A stretch of DNA of 35,899 nucleotides from Bacteroidota bacterium (GCA_030706385.1 JAUZOQ010000027.1:1-35899), one strand, 5' to 3'. Counted from the stretch's first letter, positions 23,850 through 32,863 are shown. Translations and numbers: made by a program. The notes: generated from the letters alone by a model not told the origin.

Positions 23850-24989
23850 TTATAAATTCCCACGCAATTGCTGTTCGCGTTCGATCGCTTCAAAGAGGGC
23901 CTTGAAATTTCCCTTTCCAAAACTTCTGCCGCCGCGGCGTTGGATGATCTCGAAAAAGAGGGTAGGGCGATCCTCAACGGGTTTCGTAAAGATCTGCAGC
24001 ATATACCCGTCATCATCACGGTCAACGAGAATTCCAAGCTTGGCAAGTTCGTCGACAGGTTCGTTGATCCTACCCACGCGTGACTCCAGGTCCTGGTAAT
24101 ATGAGCTCGGTACCTTCAGGAATTCGACACCTTGCTCTGTGAGTTTCGTAACACTCTCAATGATGTTGCCGGTCGCTATAGCAATGTGCTGCGCTCCGGG
24201 TCCGTTATACCATTCGATATATTCCTCGATCTGAGATTTTTTCTTTCCATTTGCAGGTTCGTTGATGGGAAATTTGATCTTCTCCGATCCGCTTGCCACA
24301 ACCTTCGACATGAGGGCTGAGTACTCCGTACTAATATCCTTGTCATCAAAAGAAACGAAGAGATGGAAACCCATCACTTCTTCATACCATTTCACCCATG
24401 TATCCATTTCATTCCAACCGACATTGCCGACGATATGATCGACGGCTGCCAGTCCGGTCGGACGCGCAATGGGATCGTCCTTGGTTATCATGCGATATCC
24501 CGGTGCGAATCCTTGATAGTTCTTCCTGTCCACGAATGTGTGGAGCGTATCGCCATAGGTACGAATCGATGCAGTTCGATAAGTACCGTTCTCATCGGTC
24601 ACTTCACGCGGTTCCTGTACACCGATGGCGCCTCGCTTCGTGGTCTCACGAAATGATCGCTCGACATCGTCAACTTCGATGGCGATCACGCTTACACCAT
24701 CTCCATGCTTATTGAGCATGGCATTGATCGGATGATCCTGTGTAAGGGGAGTTGTCAGGATCAAGCGCACTTTCCCTTGTTCGAGAACGTAACTTGCACG
24801 GTCGCGCAGGCCTGTTTCGAGGCCTGCATATCCAGTCAGTTTGAATCCAAAAGCCGAACGATAGTAGTAGGCCGATTGCTTGGCATTTCCTACGTAAAAC
24901 TCGATGTGATCGATGCCTTTTAGAGGTAGAAAATCCTGCTCTTTCGGGCTTGTTTTGGCTCTTTCTGCGACTAATTCTGCTTGTGCCAT
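23850..24989 (-). CDS. hppD: 4-hydroxyphenylpyruvate dioxygenase
   Basis: HppD converts 4-hydroxyphenylpyruvate and oxygen to homogentisate and carbon dioxide, the second step of tyrosine breakdown, using non-haem Fe(II). The 379-residue protein has the two vicinal-oxygen-chelate halves. The three iron ligands are visible: H185 in VDHIVGN, H268 in GAQHIAIAT and E347 in LFFEIIQRRG. The C-terminal GRSFGKGNFKALFEAIE is also typical. No homogentisate dioxygenase, maleylacetoacetate isomerase or fumarylacetoacetase lies here; homogentisate could also feed other routes. It is divergent from dacB, 48 bases apart. Confidence 0.97.
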   Translation of the reverse strand: MAQAELVAERAKTSPKEQDFLPLKGIDHIEFYVGNAKQSAYYYRSAFGFKLTGYAGLETGLRDRASYVLEQGKVRLILTTPLTQDHPINAMLNKHGDGVSVIAIEVDDVERSFRETTKRGAIGVQEPREVTDENGTYRTASIRTYGDTLHTFVDRKNYQGFAPGYRMITKDDPIARPTGLAAVDHIVGNVGWNEMDTWVKWYEEVMGFHLFVSFDDKDISTEYSALMSKVVASGSEKIKFPINEPANGKKKSQIEEYIEWYNGPGAQHIAIATGNIIESVTKLTEQGVEFLKVPSSYYQDLESRVGRINEPVDELAKLGILVDRDDDGYMLQIFTKPVEDRPTLFFEIIQRRGGRSFGKGNFKALFEAIEREQQLRGNL

Positions 24990-25037
24990 GTTTGATAATT
25001 AGAATTTATTACAGCTTCGGTAGATATTTATCTTTCG

Positions 25038-26657
25038 ATGAAAACACTTTTTGGGAGGCTATCGGTTCGGGATAGGTATTGCAAGGGATTGGTCTATGCC
25101 ATTTTTGTCCTTTTTTCTTCCGTGCTGCTCGAAACCGAGCTGCTTGCACAACCACAAACCGCGCCGATCCAATCGAAGTCACCCCAGGAACTTGAGGCCA
25201 TACAAAAACTGCAACACGGAATAGAGGCCGATGTCAATGACCCGCGGTTTGCTCACTCCTTTGTCGGAATAGAAATCAAATCAGTAAAGACCGGAGAATC
25301 GCTTTTTCACCAGAATGAAGGCAAGAACTTCCTTCCCGCATCCAATCTAAAACTCTTTACTACGGCGACAGCGCTTGGACTTTTAGGCACCGATTATCGG
25401 TACACGACGCAACTTGTTACCGATGGAGAGATTCATCGAAGTGTCCTGAAAGGGAATCTGATCATCCGCGGAAGCGGTGATCCGACACTTGGCTCGCCCT
25501 CGATGTATCCGGACAAGGACCCTGGTTCTGTATTCAATGCGTGGGCAGATTCTCTCGAACGGATGGGTATAGAAAAGATCGATGGCTCGATCATCTGTGA
25601 TCCGGATTGTTTCACAGATGAAGCCTACCCTGAAGGTTGGGCAGTCGAAGATATGCCTTTCTACTTTGCTACGGTTTCAAGCGGTCTTTCGTTTGCCGAT
25701 AATGCCGTCGGTGTTTCCGTTACTCCAGGTTTGCACAGCGGTTCGAAAGCACTGTACGAAACTTCGCCGGAAACTGACTATTTTTCAGTTGATAATACAG
25801 CCACGACGCATGAACCGAAAGTAGCCGATCGTTCCAAAGGTAAAGATTCTTCGAACACGACAGCCTATCTTCCGACAAACTCGATAAAGGTGACTCGCAG
25901 CTCTGGCGAAAATACCATAAGCATAACCGGTACTATAGATCGGGGTTCGCCGGGCGTTCACGAACAATTATCGGTTGAGAATCCCTCGATGTATGCCGCT
26001 ACGGTCTTCCGAGAAATACTTGAATACCGAGGCTTCACCATTACCGGAGGGACAATGGCGGCTTCAGAACTCGACGATAAGGTTGACTACTCAGAGGCGC
26101 AGACACTTGCGCGGTCTATTAGTCCGCCGATGAGCGAGATCGTGAAAGTTTTGAATAAGAAATCCCAGAATTTCTATTCCGAACAACTCATCCGAACGAT
26201 CGGCAAGGAAATAATGGGAAAAGGGAATTGGGAATCCGGGATCACTGCCGAAAAAAGATATCTCTCTTTTCTTGGCCTTGATGTTGATCGAATTGCTTTG
26301 CACGATGGATCGGGGCTATCGCGAATGGACCTGGTATCGCCGCAGGATGTTGTGATGCTGCTTCGTTCAGTTCAGCGCCAGCCGAAGATCTTTCCGGCTT
26401 TTGACTCCTCGCTTCCAGTCATGGGTGTTGATGGAACGCTCTCAGAGCGGCTTAAGGGAAGCGGCGCAATGAACAACGTCCACGCCAAGACAGGATTCTT
26501 AACAGGCATTCGCTGCCTGAGCGGCTACGTTCGGACGAAAGATGATGAGATGCTTGCCTTTAGTTTTATGGTCAATAATTACACGATACCGACGAAGGAG
26601 ATCAACGAACTTCAAGATCAGCTTATCCTTCTGCTGGTCAATTTTTCCAGGAAATAA
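25038..26657 (+). CDS. dacB: D-alanyl-D-alanine carboxypeptidase/endopeptidase, PBP4 type (S13)
   Basis: S13 enzymes trim or cut peptidoglycan cross-links in the periplasm. The 539-residue protein has an N-terminal hydrophobic export segment (about 18-36) ending near LLAQP. The three active-site motifs are present: S102-x2-K105 in PASNLKLF, S376-x-N378 in KKSQNFYSE and K484-T-G in HAKTGFLTG. GNLIIRGSGDPTL is another family hallmark. Between the first two motifs lies the usual domain insertion. The stop codon shares a base with the ATG of the next gene. A TATCTTTC sequence (25029-25036) sits two bases before the ATG. Confidence 0.93.
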   Translation: MKTLFGRLSVRDRYCKGLVYAIFVLFSSVLLETELLAQPQTAPIQSKSPQELEAIQKLQHGIEADVNDPRFAHSFVGIEIKSVKTGESLFHQNEGKNFLPASNLKLFTTATALGLLGTDYRYTTQLVTDGEIHRSVLKGNLIIRGSGDPTLGSPSMYPDKDPGSVFNAWADSLERMGIEKIDGSIICDPDCFTDEAYPEGWAVEDMPFYFATVSSGLSFADNAVGVSVTPGLHSGSKALYETSPETDYFSVDNTATTHEPKVADRSKGKDSSNTTAYLPTNSIKVTRSSGENTISITGTIDRGSPGVHEQLSVENPSMYAATVFREILEYRGFTITGGTMAASELDDKVDYSEAQTLARSISPPMSEIVKVLNKKSQNFYSEQLIRTIGKEIMGKGNWESGITAEKRYLSFLGLDVDRIALHDGSGLSRMDLVSPQDVVMLLRSVQRQPKIFPAFDSSLPVMGVDGTLSERLKGSGAMNNVHAKTGFLTGIRCLSGYVRTKDDEMLAFSFMVNNYTIPTKEINELQDQLILLLVNFSRK

Positions 26658-27136
26658 TGGCCGCGATTACCATCCGTGATGAGTTTACTCCAAACGATCA
26701 GATCAAGATCATCGAGCGTCACCGGGTCCTATATGAAACTGAATATGGCTTCAATGCGGAATTTGGCGATTATGTAGCGTCGTCCCTTTCCGAACCTATT
26801 GAACGTCTTTGGATCGCCGAGCGCGACGGAGAGTTTATCGGCTGTATAGGACTAGTAGAAGCGGATACAAACACTGGCCAACTACGATGGTTTCTCATTG
26901 AGCCTGCTGCTCGTGGCGTGGGATTGGGGAAAACTCTCATGCAGAGGTTGTTGGATCATTGCAGGGAAAGAGGATATGAAAGGATCTTCCTTTGGACGGT
27001 GAATAAACTCCCTGCTGCTCGTGCAATCTATGAGCGGTTCGGATTCAAGCTTCGTGAGCAGAAGCCCGAGAGGCTGCTTTGGGGCCAAAACCTATCCGAG
27101 GAACGCTGGGATTTGTCTTTAGGCGAGAACCGTTAA
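26657..27136 (+). CDS. GNAT family N-acetyltransferase
   Basis: The 159-residue protein has the GNAT fold, transferring an acetyl group from acetyl-CoA. Motif A is clear in LRWFLIEPAARGVGLGKTLM with the pyrophosphate-binding R-G-x-G-x-G, and motif B in AARAIYERFGFKL. The substrate cannot be told from sequence. Its ATG overlaps the dacB stop by one base (TAATG), so the two genes are translationally coupled. Confidence 0.9.
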   Translation: MAAITIRDEFTPNDQIKIIERHRVLYETEYGFNAEFGDYVASSLSEPIERLWIAERDGEFIGCIGLVEADTNTGQLRWFLIEPAARGVGLGKTLMQRLLDHCRERGYERIFLWTVNKLPAARAIYERFGFKLREQKPERLLWGQNLSEERWDLSLGENR

Positions 27137-27220
27137 TTAGGGCGTTCGTGTCATGAAAATCGGTTGCCTAGGGCTAACCCGGCATGCTACATCGCTGAAA
27201 CAATCCTTATATGACGGCAG

Positions 27221-27228
27221 TATATTTG
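27221..27228 (+). promoter_or_regulatory. Candidate -7 element at the M16 peptidase gene
   Basis: TATATTTG matches TAnnTTTG exactly and ends three bases before ATG 27232. CTG (27195-27197) is a weak -33 candidate at 23 nt. If active, the mRNA would begin at about the ATG, which would also settle the start in favour of 27232 over 27211. Confidence 0.3.
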
Positions 27229-27231
27229 TCT

Positions 27232-28599
27232 ATGAAAAAATTATCGGTTGTTTGTTTTCTCGTTCTTGCCTGTTCAACATCGTTCGCCCAACTTCCTCCC
27301 TGGACGCGGTTTACATTGGATAACGGGCTTGAAGTCCTGGTTTGCGAAAATCATCTGACACCGATCGTGACGATCGAGATCGCAGTAAAGAACGGTTCGT
27401 TTACCGAGACTCCCGATATCAACGGTCTGTCTCATTTGTACGAACATATGTTCTTCACGGCCAACAAACGCGATACAAGTGAGGATGACTTCCTCGACCG
27501 AGTCGATAAGCTCGGAATTGTCTATAATGGTGAAACGCACGAAGAGAACGTTCAATATTATTTCACCTTGCCAAAGCAGAACTTGGAAAAAGGTTTGGAT
27601 TTTATGGCCGTCGCAATTACCTCACCGCTTTTCAAACAAACGGAGCTTGATAATCAAATAGCAGTCGTCAACGGTGAATTCGATCGGAATGAAGCCAATC
27701 CCTACTTTAGCTTCACTCGCGCACTATCGCAGAAGTTGTGGGGCGATCTCTGGAATCGCAAGGAGCCGCTTGGAGTACGCCCTGCTATCAATGCAGCAAC
27801 TCGCGAAAAAATGCTTGCGATCCAAAAAAAATATTACATTCCGAACAACTCTTTGCTCATTGTCGCCGGTGATGTGAACACGAGCGAGATTAAGAAGCTT
27901 GTTCCTAAATATTTCTCTTCATGGCAGGAAGGACCCGATCCATTCAAGAAGGATCCCTCTCCGGTCATTCCACCGTTGGAAAAGACGAGCTATGTTACCG
28001 ATTTTGTCGATCAGCCAACTGCAGCCGTCGCGATCCGCTGGCATGGGCCGTCGATCGGTATCGACGACAAATCGACCTATGCAGCAGACGTTTTCAGTGA
28101 GATCATCCGCCAGGCCGAACATGAATTCACCAAATCACTCATGGAATCCGGTGTCGCAACATCCTCGAATTTTTGGTATTATACGCAACGACTTGCGGGT
28201 CCAATTCAGGCGGATATTGCAACCACTCCCGATAAGCTTCAGGATGCTCTGCGGGTGTTCTGGCAGCAGTTTGACAAGTTTACCGATCCGCATTATTTTA
28301 CCGACGAGGAGTTAGAGACTTCCAAAGCTCAGTTGCGGAGCAGAATCCTATACGATAGCGAGAGCCTTTCGGAGTTCTCGAAAACTATTGCGTTCTGGTG
28401 GGCTTCGACGGGGTTGGATTATTATGAAGGATATCTCGACAATCTTGCCAAAGTGAATAGAAAAGATATTAAAGCCTATATCGATAAGTACCTTACGAAT
28501 AAACCTTATATCCTTGGTCTGGCCATCGATCAGAATTCCATGTCCCGACTACATCTTGAGCCTTCCATGCTTGGTCACGGCGCAGTTAACCCGAAATGA
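27232..28599 (+). CDS. M16 family zinc metallopeptidase, catalytic partner
   Basis: M16 peptidases (pitrilysin family) degrade peptides in a clamshell chamber. From ATG 27232 the protein has 455 residues with a classic signal peptide (MKKLSVVCFLVLACSTSFAQ). The inverted zinc motif is HLYEH (H68, E71, H72), and E149 in NGEFDRNEANP lies 76 residues after H72, the right spacing for the third ligand. It is therefore probably active in the periplasm. An ATG at 27211 would extend the N-terminus by seven residues. It overlaps the next gene, a related protein without the zinc site; the two likely form a heterodimer as in other M16B pairs. Confidence 0.93.
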   Translation: MKKLSVVCFLVLACSTSFAQLPPWTRFTLDNGLEVLVCENHLTPIVTIEIAVKNGSFTETPDINGLSHLYEHMFFTANKRDTSEDDFLDRVDKLGIVYNGETHEENVQYYFTLPKQNLEKGLDFMAVAITSPLFKQTELDNQIAVVNGEFDRNEANPYFSFTRALSQKLWGDLWNRKEPLGVRPAINAATREKMLAIQKKYYIPNNSLLIVAGDVNTSEIKKLVPKYFSSWQEGPDPFKKDPSPVIPPLEKTSYVTDFVDQPTAAVAIRWHGPSIGIDDKSTYAADVFSEIIRQAEHEFTKSLMESGVATSSNFWYYTQRLAGPIQADIATTPDKLQDALRVFWQQFDKFTDPHYFTDEELETSKAQLRSRILYDSESLSEFSKTIAFWWASTGLDYYEGYLDNLAKVNRKDIKAYIDKYLTNKPYILGLAIDQNSMSRLHLEPSMLGHGAVNPK

Positions 28600-29957
28600 T
28601 ATATCTTTTGCACATGAAAATCTTCTACCTACTTTTCGCATCTCTGCTCCTGTTAACGTCTGCTGAAGCCGAGCGCTCTATGGCACATTCTTTTACTGAC
28701 GATGCATCGATCACCGATGTTCAGGAATTTTCGGTCGATGGTATTGATGTTCTTCTCCGGGATAGCAAGGAAGCGCCAGTCGTTACAGCCGTTCTCTTTA
28801 TCAAGGGCGGATCGAGTGCGATACCACAGACTGAACTGCCTTCCAGCGAATATTTTGCTCTCTCCGTCATCCCTGCAAGCGGATCGGAATTTACGACGAA
28901 GCAACGGTTCCGCCGCGTAATGATGAGAATGGGCTCGGGACTCGGAGGGTCGGATGCCCGTGATTATGCCGTCCTGAGCCTTCGGGCAACGAGAGAAAAT
29001 TTCGATACGACGTGGAAATTCTTTTCTGAAGTCATTGTGCATCCTACTGTTGATCCGGTGGAATTCCAGAACCTGAAGCGGAATGCCCTCGTCAGCTTTC
29101 AAAGCGGGCGCAACAATCCGGATGTGCTTTCGAGAACAATCCTCGATTCGATCTATTTTCTCGATCATCCTTACGGGAGGCGATTGACTAAAGAAAATAT
29201 CGAAATGCAGACCCCGGAGAATGTGCTCGCTTATTACAAATCGATCATGATAAAATCTCGGATGCTGCTCGTTGTTGTCGGCAATATATCGCGCTCCGAG
29301 TTGGAAAAGAAGATGAGAAAGGGCGGATTGACTTCCTTGCCTCAGGGCAGCTATATGCCTCCTGAGATCCCGATTCCGGAAAAATCCAAGACTCCGGGAG
29401 CATATTTCCCTCCTATCGATCGGAAGCTGCCGACCAAATACGTCGTTGGCTATCACCGAATTCCCAACAGAGGAGATTCCGACTATTATCCGTATATCCG
29501 CCTTCGCAATTTTTTCGGAGGATTTCTCTTTCAACATTTACGCGTGCAAACAAATCTTGCGTATGCACCGAATAACGAAGATATCGATGGGCGAGCGTCC
29601 GTCGAAATGATCTCATTCCAGACTCCATACGTCGATAGTGCAATCAGATTAGTCTTTAAGGATGTCGATTTCTTTCAGCAAAACACGTTGCTCGAATCCG
29701 CCATCAAAGGGAATGTTGCAAAATGGGCGACAAGCAATTACCTCAAGCAAGAGACAACTGCAGAGCAAGCCGTTGCCCTCGGCCAAGCCCAACTCCTGAC
29801 GGGCTCATGGAGGAATGCCTTTATTTCCTTCGATAAACTATCCAATATTAAAGGAGAGGATATTGTGCGCGTGGCAAAGACCTATTTCAAGAATTTCAAT
29901 TGGGTAGTCGTCGGAGATACGAGGGATGTCGATAAGAAGCTTCTGGAATCACGATAG
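28596..29957 (+). CDS. M16 family protein lacking the zinc motif, non-catalytic partner
   Basis: The 453-residue protein has an N-terminal signal peptide (FYLLFASLLLLTSAEA) and the M16 scaffold: FIKGGSS, where active members have the strand before HxxEH; DHPYGRRLTKENI; LVVVGNISRSELEKK; and the second-half features LRNFFGG and RVQTNLAYAP. At the zinc position it reads PSSEYFAL, so HxxEH is lost. In family heterodimers such a subunit supplies the R/Y pair for substrate binding; here LAYAP may be a remnant. The ATG at 28596 overlaps the stop of the catalytic gene; Met7 (28614) is an alternative start giving a tidier signal peptide. Confidence 0.9.
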   Translation: MIYLLHMKIFYLLFASLLLLTSAEAERSMAHSFTDDASITDVQEFSVDGIDVLLRDSKEAPVVTAVLFIKGGSSAIPQTELPSSEYFALSVIPASGSEFTTKQRFRRVMMRMGSGLGGSDARDYAVLSLRATRENFDTTWKFFSEVIVHPTVDPVEFQNLKRNALVSFQSGRNNPDVLSRTILDSIYFLDHPYGRRLTKENIEMQTPENVLAYYKSIMIKSRMLLVVVGNISRSELEKKMRKGGLTSLPQGSYMPPEIPIPEKSKTPGAYFPPIDRKLPTKYVVGYHRIPNRGDSDYYPYIRLRNFFGGFLFQHLRVQTNLAYAPNNEDIDGRASVEMISFQTPYVDSAIRLVFKDVDFFQQNTLLESAIKGNVAKWATSNYLKQETTAEQAVALGQAQLLTGSWRNAFISFDKLSNIKGEDIVRVAKTYFKNFNWVVVGDTRDVDKKLLESR

Positions 29958-29979
29958 ACTGATTTCTAGGGGCTCTCCT

Positions 29980-31140
29980 TCAGGTCATTTTGAGCAGCAA
30001 TCCGATTCCTGCGGCAACAACGACTATGATCGGCTCGGGAATCCTCAATCTGAATAGAAGGATTGCCGTAGCCACTGCGATAACTAAAGAGGGGATATCC
30101 GTTAGTGTTTGCAGACCCAAGTTGAAGAGTGATCCAAGGATTGCCCCTGTTGTTGCAGCAGTCACTCCCTGAATGAAAGCGCTCACTCCCGGATGTTTTG
30201 CGATCCTCTCGTAGAACGGAGTAAGAATAACGACAAAGAGGTAGACGGGCAAGAAGACTCCAAGTGCAGCTGCAATTGCACCAGGTAATGCCGAAATGAG
30301 ATAACCAATAAAGGCCACCGTAATTACAACCGGTCCGGGCGTGATCATTGCAACTGCCACTGCATCGACAAATTGCTTATCGGTCAGCCAATGATTTTGC
30401 TGCACCACTCCCCCATAAAGGAAAGGTACGATTGCTAGCCCGCTTCCGAAGACTACTGATCCGGCCTGAGCAAAATAGAGAAAAAGATCAATGAAGGAAC
30501 GGGAACCGCTTAGGACTGGAATTGCCTCAAGGATATAGGCTGGAATCCAGAGCCGCAACTTGTTGCGAGCAAATAGCGTCTTACGTGTGACATAAATTAA
30601 GTTTATCACGCCAGCCGCCACAAGCATCCAAATCGGTTCGCCGTGCAGCAGCGCCGTGCCGACTGCCGATAGTCCGAACAGGACCCAAAGCAACTGATTG
30701 CTTCCAAGCGCCGTCCTGGCCAGCTTGTAAGCCGATCGCACCATGATGCCAAGAACCGCTGCGCTGATTCCATAAAATGCAGCGGACATCCATGGCATTT
30801 CTCCATACTGCAAATACACAACGGCAAGGCCGACGACCATGAGAAAGGAAGGCAAGACGAAAAATATCCCGACGAGCGTTGCTCCCAGTATCTTGCTGCG
30901 GATATAGCCGATATAGAGGGCCAGTTGAGTTGCAAACGGACCAGGCGCGAGCTTGCTGAAGGCAAGCCCTCGAATGTATTCATCTTTCGTGACCCAGCCA
31001 CGCTCCTCGACCAAATCTCGCTCCATGTAGCCGGCAAGCGGCACTGGTCCGCCGAAACCGATAGTGCCGAGCTTAAGGAAATATAGTACGAGTCCGCGAA
31101 GAGAATATGGTTCTTTCTCCATGGGGAGAGAATCTGGCAT
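29980..31140 (-). CDS. chrA: ChrA-type CHR family transporter
   Basis: CHR proteins are inner-membrane transporters; the best known expel chromate with sulfate as analogue. The 386-residue protein has two homologous halves, each with the signature: TIGFGGPVPLAGYMERDLVE...LAPGPFATQLALYIGY (residues about 26-80) and GSVVFGSGLAIVPFLYGGV...MITPGPVVITVAFIGY (about 225-285). This is the full-length two-domain form. The substrate of this protein is not known; many CHR proteins have no tested activity. It is the last gene of a three-gene minus-strand unit after the barrel and DUF1259 genes. Met7 (31122) is a possible alternative start. Confidence 0.9.
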   Translation of the reverse strand: MPDSLPMEKEPYSLRGLVLYFLKLGTIGFGGPVPLAGYMERDLVEERGWVTKDEYIRGLAFSKLAPGPFATQLALYIGYIRSKILGATLVGIFFVLPSFLMVVGLAVVYLQYGEMPWMSAAFYGISAAVLGIMVRSAYKLARTALGSNQLLWVLFGLSAVGTALLHGEPIWMLVAAGVINLIYVTRKTLFARNKLRLWIPAYILEAIPVLSGSRSFIDLFLYFAQAGSVVFGSGLAIVPFLYGGVVQQNHWLTDKQFVDAVAVAMITPGPVVITVAFIGYLISALPGAIAAALGVFLPVYLFVVILTPFYERIAKHPGVSAFIQGVTAATTGAILGSLFNLGLQTLTDIPSLVIAVATAILLFRLRIPEPIIVVVAAGIGLLLKMT

Positions 31141-31180
31141 TAGATTATTTCTCAGGCTAACAATAAACCGAGAGGCAATG

Positions 31181-31969
31181 TCACATCAGTAACTGTAATC
31201 CAACATATGCATAATAATTTGCATTTGGTGAAGAAAAGCCTGAAGTCTCCAGATCTTTTCCGATTCCGGCAAGAATGCCATATGTTTCGGATAATTTTAT
31301 TTGTGATCCGATATTCACAAAAGTACCGCCTCTGAAGAATATCTCGTCCTCGCCTGTAAGAGAAATGGTGGTGGAGCGACTAAACGTGGTGTGGAGCTCG
31401 GCAAGTAAATTGAAAGATTCGCCGAACTCGTGCCCGAGACAGATTCCGAGAATCCATTGCTTTTGAGTTGCCAGGATCTGATATCCTGCCTGGACGTTCA
31501 CGTCAATATCAAGTATTTCCTTGCTTATCGCTATGGGAAGAAATATTCCAAAAGCAGGAGACTTGGTCCCTTCCTCTTCGGGATTGAACGAAATGATCGG
31601 TTGTGGATATGCCGAAAGTGAAACTCCGTCTTTCTTTTCGTCGAAGATACGGTATTTGAAACCCAGCGTAATATTGTCGAACCTGTTCGCAAGATTATCT
31701 CCCTTCTCGGCCGTCCAGGTAAACTCAGCCTTCAACTGGATCCGCTCGCCAATTCCGTAATTCAGATCGACGATGGGAAAACTTCTGGTATTGTCGTTCT
31801 TACTGCCTTCGTATTCTAATGCGAAGTTCGTCTCCCATTTGCCATCTCCTGGAACACCCGAATCGTCAGTAAGCATCGGAGGTCCTCCCTGGGCCAGAAC
31901 GAGCCGGCTGGTGAAGAGGATCATTAATAGGAGCACACAGGGGAGGGCGCGGTGTAGGTAAATCTTCAT
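31181..31969 (-). CDS. Outer-membrane beta-barrel protein
   Basis: The 262-residue protein has a signal peptide (CVLLLMILFTSRLVLAQ), then GGPPMLTDDSGVPGDGKWE, a start typical of the MetA/transporter-like barrel family (Pfam Phenol_MetA_deg-like, as I recall it). Alternating hydrophobic strands follow: IQLKAEFTWTAEKG, ITLGFKYRIFD, VNVQAGYQILAT, FNLLAELHTTF and the end NYYAYVGLQLLM, where a hydrophobic terminus marks a final barrel strand. It may be a passive channel or a structural partner. It sits 36 bases after the DUF1259 gene and 40 bases before chrA on the same strand, so the three are probably co-transcribed. Confidence 0.8.
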   Translation of the reverse strand: MKIYLHRALPCVLLLMILFTSRLVLAQGGPPMLTDDSGVPGDGKWETNFALEYEGSKNDNTRSFPIVDLNYGIGERIQLKAEFTWTAEKGDNLANRFDNITLGFKYRIFDEKKDGVSLSAYPQPIISFNPEEEGTKSPAFGIFLPIAISKEILDIDVNVQAGYQILATQKQWILGICLGHEFGESFNLLAELHTTFSRSTTISLTGEDEIFFRGGTFVNIGSQIKLSETYGILAGIGKDLETSGFSSPNANYYAYVGLQLLM

Positions 31970-32005
31970 TATGTTGTTATTACGAAAAATTCAATCCGGT
32001 AGATT

Positions 32006-32863
32006 TCATTTTGAAATATTGACTTCGTTCAAAGCAGCTTTTAGGCCACGGGCAATCTTTTCCGGCGAGTCATAACCCCAAAAATGCATCATGAACATTC
32101 GGGGAGTCTCATTGAGCATATGATTATGCAACGCTGTTGCCATGATTCCGTGATCGTGAAGTGCCTGCATGACAGGACGGATCTCGGATTCGATTAGCAC
32201 AAAATCACCTGTCGTAGCCACCTTCTCTCCCGATCGCTGGAGATTGATGGCCACTGCCATTCCCATATATGCCGGGACCTCCATTCCGTGTTCTTTTATC
32301 TTATCCGCTCGAGGAATTCCGAACTGAAGGATTGATCCTTTGCGATCACCCTTTCTTTCGAGGATCGACTCCACATCGGTCCAGTCAACTTGAGCGGCCT
32401 GCACAGGCGGTGCAGGTGGTGGGGTCCCAGTAAGCGCGAAGACGGCTCTCAGTTTCTCGGCAAGTTCCGCCGGCTCGCCCTCAGCCTCGATATGCATATA
32501 CTTGATCGAAGGTGATTCATCCACGAGATGGTTATGTATCGCAGTGATCGAAATACCTTCCTCCAGAAGTTTCGATTCGACTGGAGAAACCTCTTTGTCG
32601 AGCAGCACAATATCGCCCATGACCATCACATCTGCGTCGTGAGGCATAAAACCCATCCAGGACGTCAGCGCCAAGCCAGGGGCAATTTCAACTCCACCGA
32701 CACTTACCTTGAGATCGGTGCGAGGGAACGTGACTTTAAGCATATTGGCTTTCACCGTACCTTTACGGCCGATGGCCGACTCGACCTTGGTCCAATCGGG
32801 TTGTTGAGCGAAAAGGGGGAATGAACAGAACAAGGGGAGTAGGAAAGCTAAAGAAGTTTTCAT
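32006..32863 (-). CDS. Exported tandem-DUF1259 protein (LppY/LpqO-like)
   Basis: The 285-residue protein has a signal peptide (MKTSLAFLLPLFCSFPLFAQ) and two copies of the DUF1259 domain (about 22-150 and 160-285). Each copy begins with DWT-[KD]-VES-x2-x-RKG and ends with the same His pattern HNH-x3-E-[ST]-P-x5-H: H110, H112 and H124 in the first copy; H246, H248 and H260 in the second. Metal binding is plausible but unproven. ATG 32863 is preceded by AAGGATG at a good distance; an extension to 33025 is rejected because it precedes the signal peptide. Function is unknown. It heads the unit with the barrel and chrA. Confidence 0.87.
   Translation of the reverse strand: MKTSLAFLLPLFCSFPLFAQQPDWTKVESAIGRKGTVKANMLKVTFPRTDLKVSVGGVEIAPGLALTSWMGFMPHDADVMVMGDIVLLDKEVSPVESKLLEEGISITAIHNHLVDESPSIKYMHIEAEGEPAELAEKLRAVFALTGTPPPAPPVQAAQVDWTDVESILERKGDRKGSILQFGIPRADKIKEHGMEVPAYMGMAVAINLQRSGEKVATTGDFVLIESEIRPVMQALHDHGIMATALHNHMLNETPRMFMMHFWGYDSPEKIARGLKAALNEVNISK

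Noticed and set aside
28653-29537. A 294-codon open frame on the minus strand inside the second M16 gene
   Set aside because: It lies wholly antisense to a well-supported gene; its translation is Arg/Ile/Ser-rich with no domain, signal peptide or ribosome-binding site.
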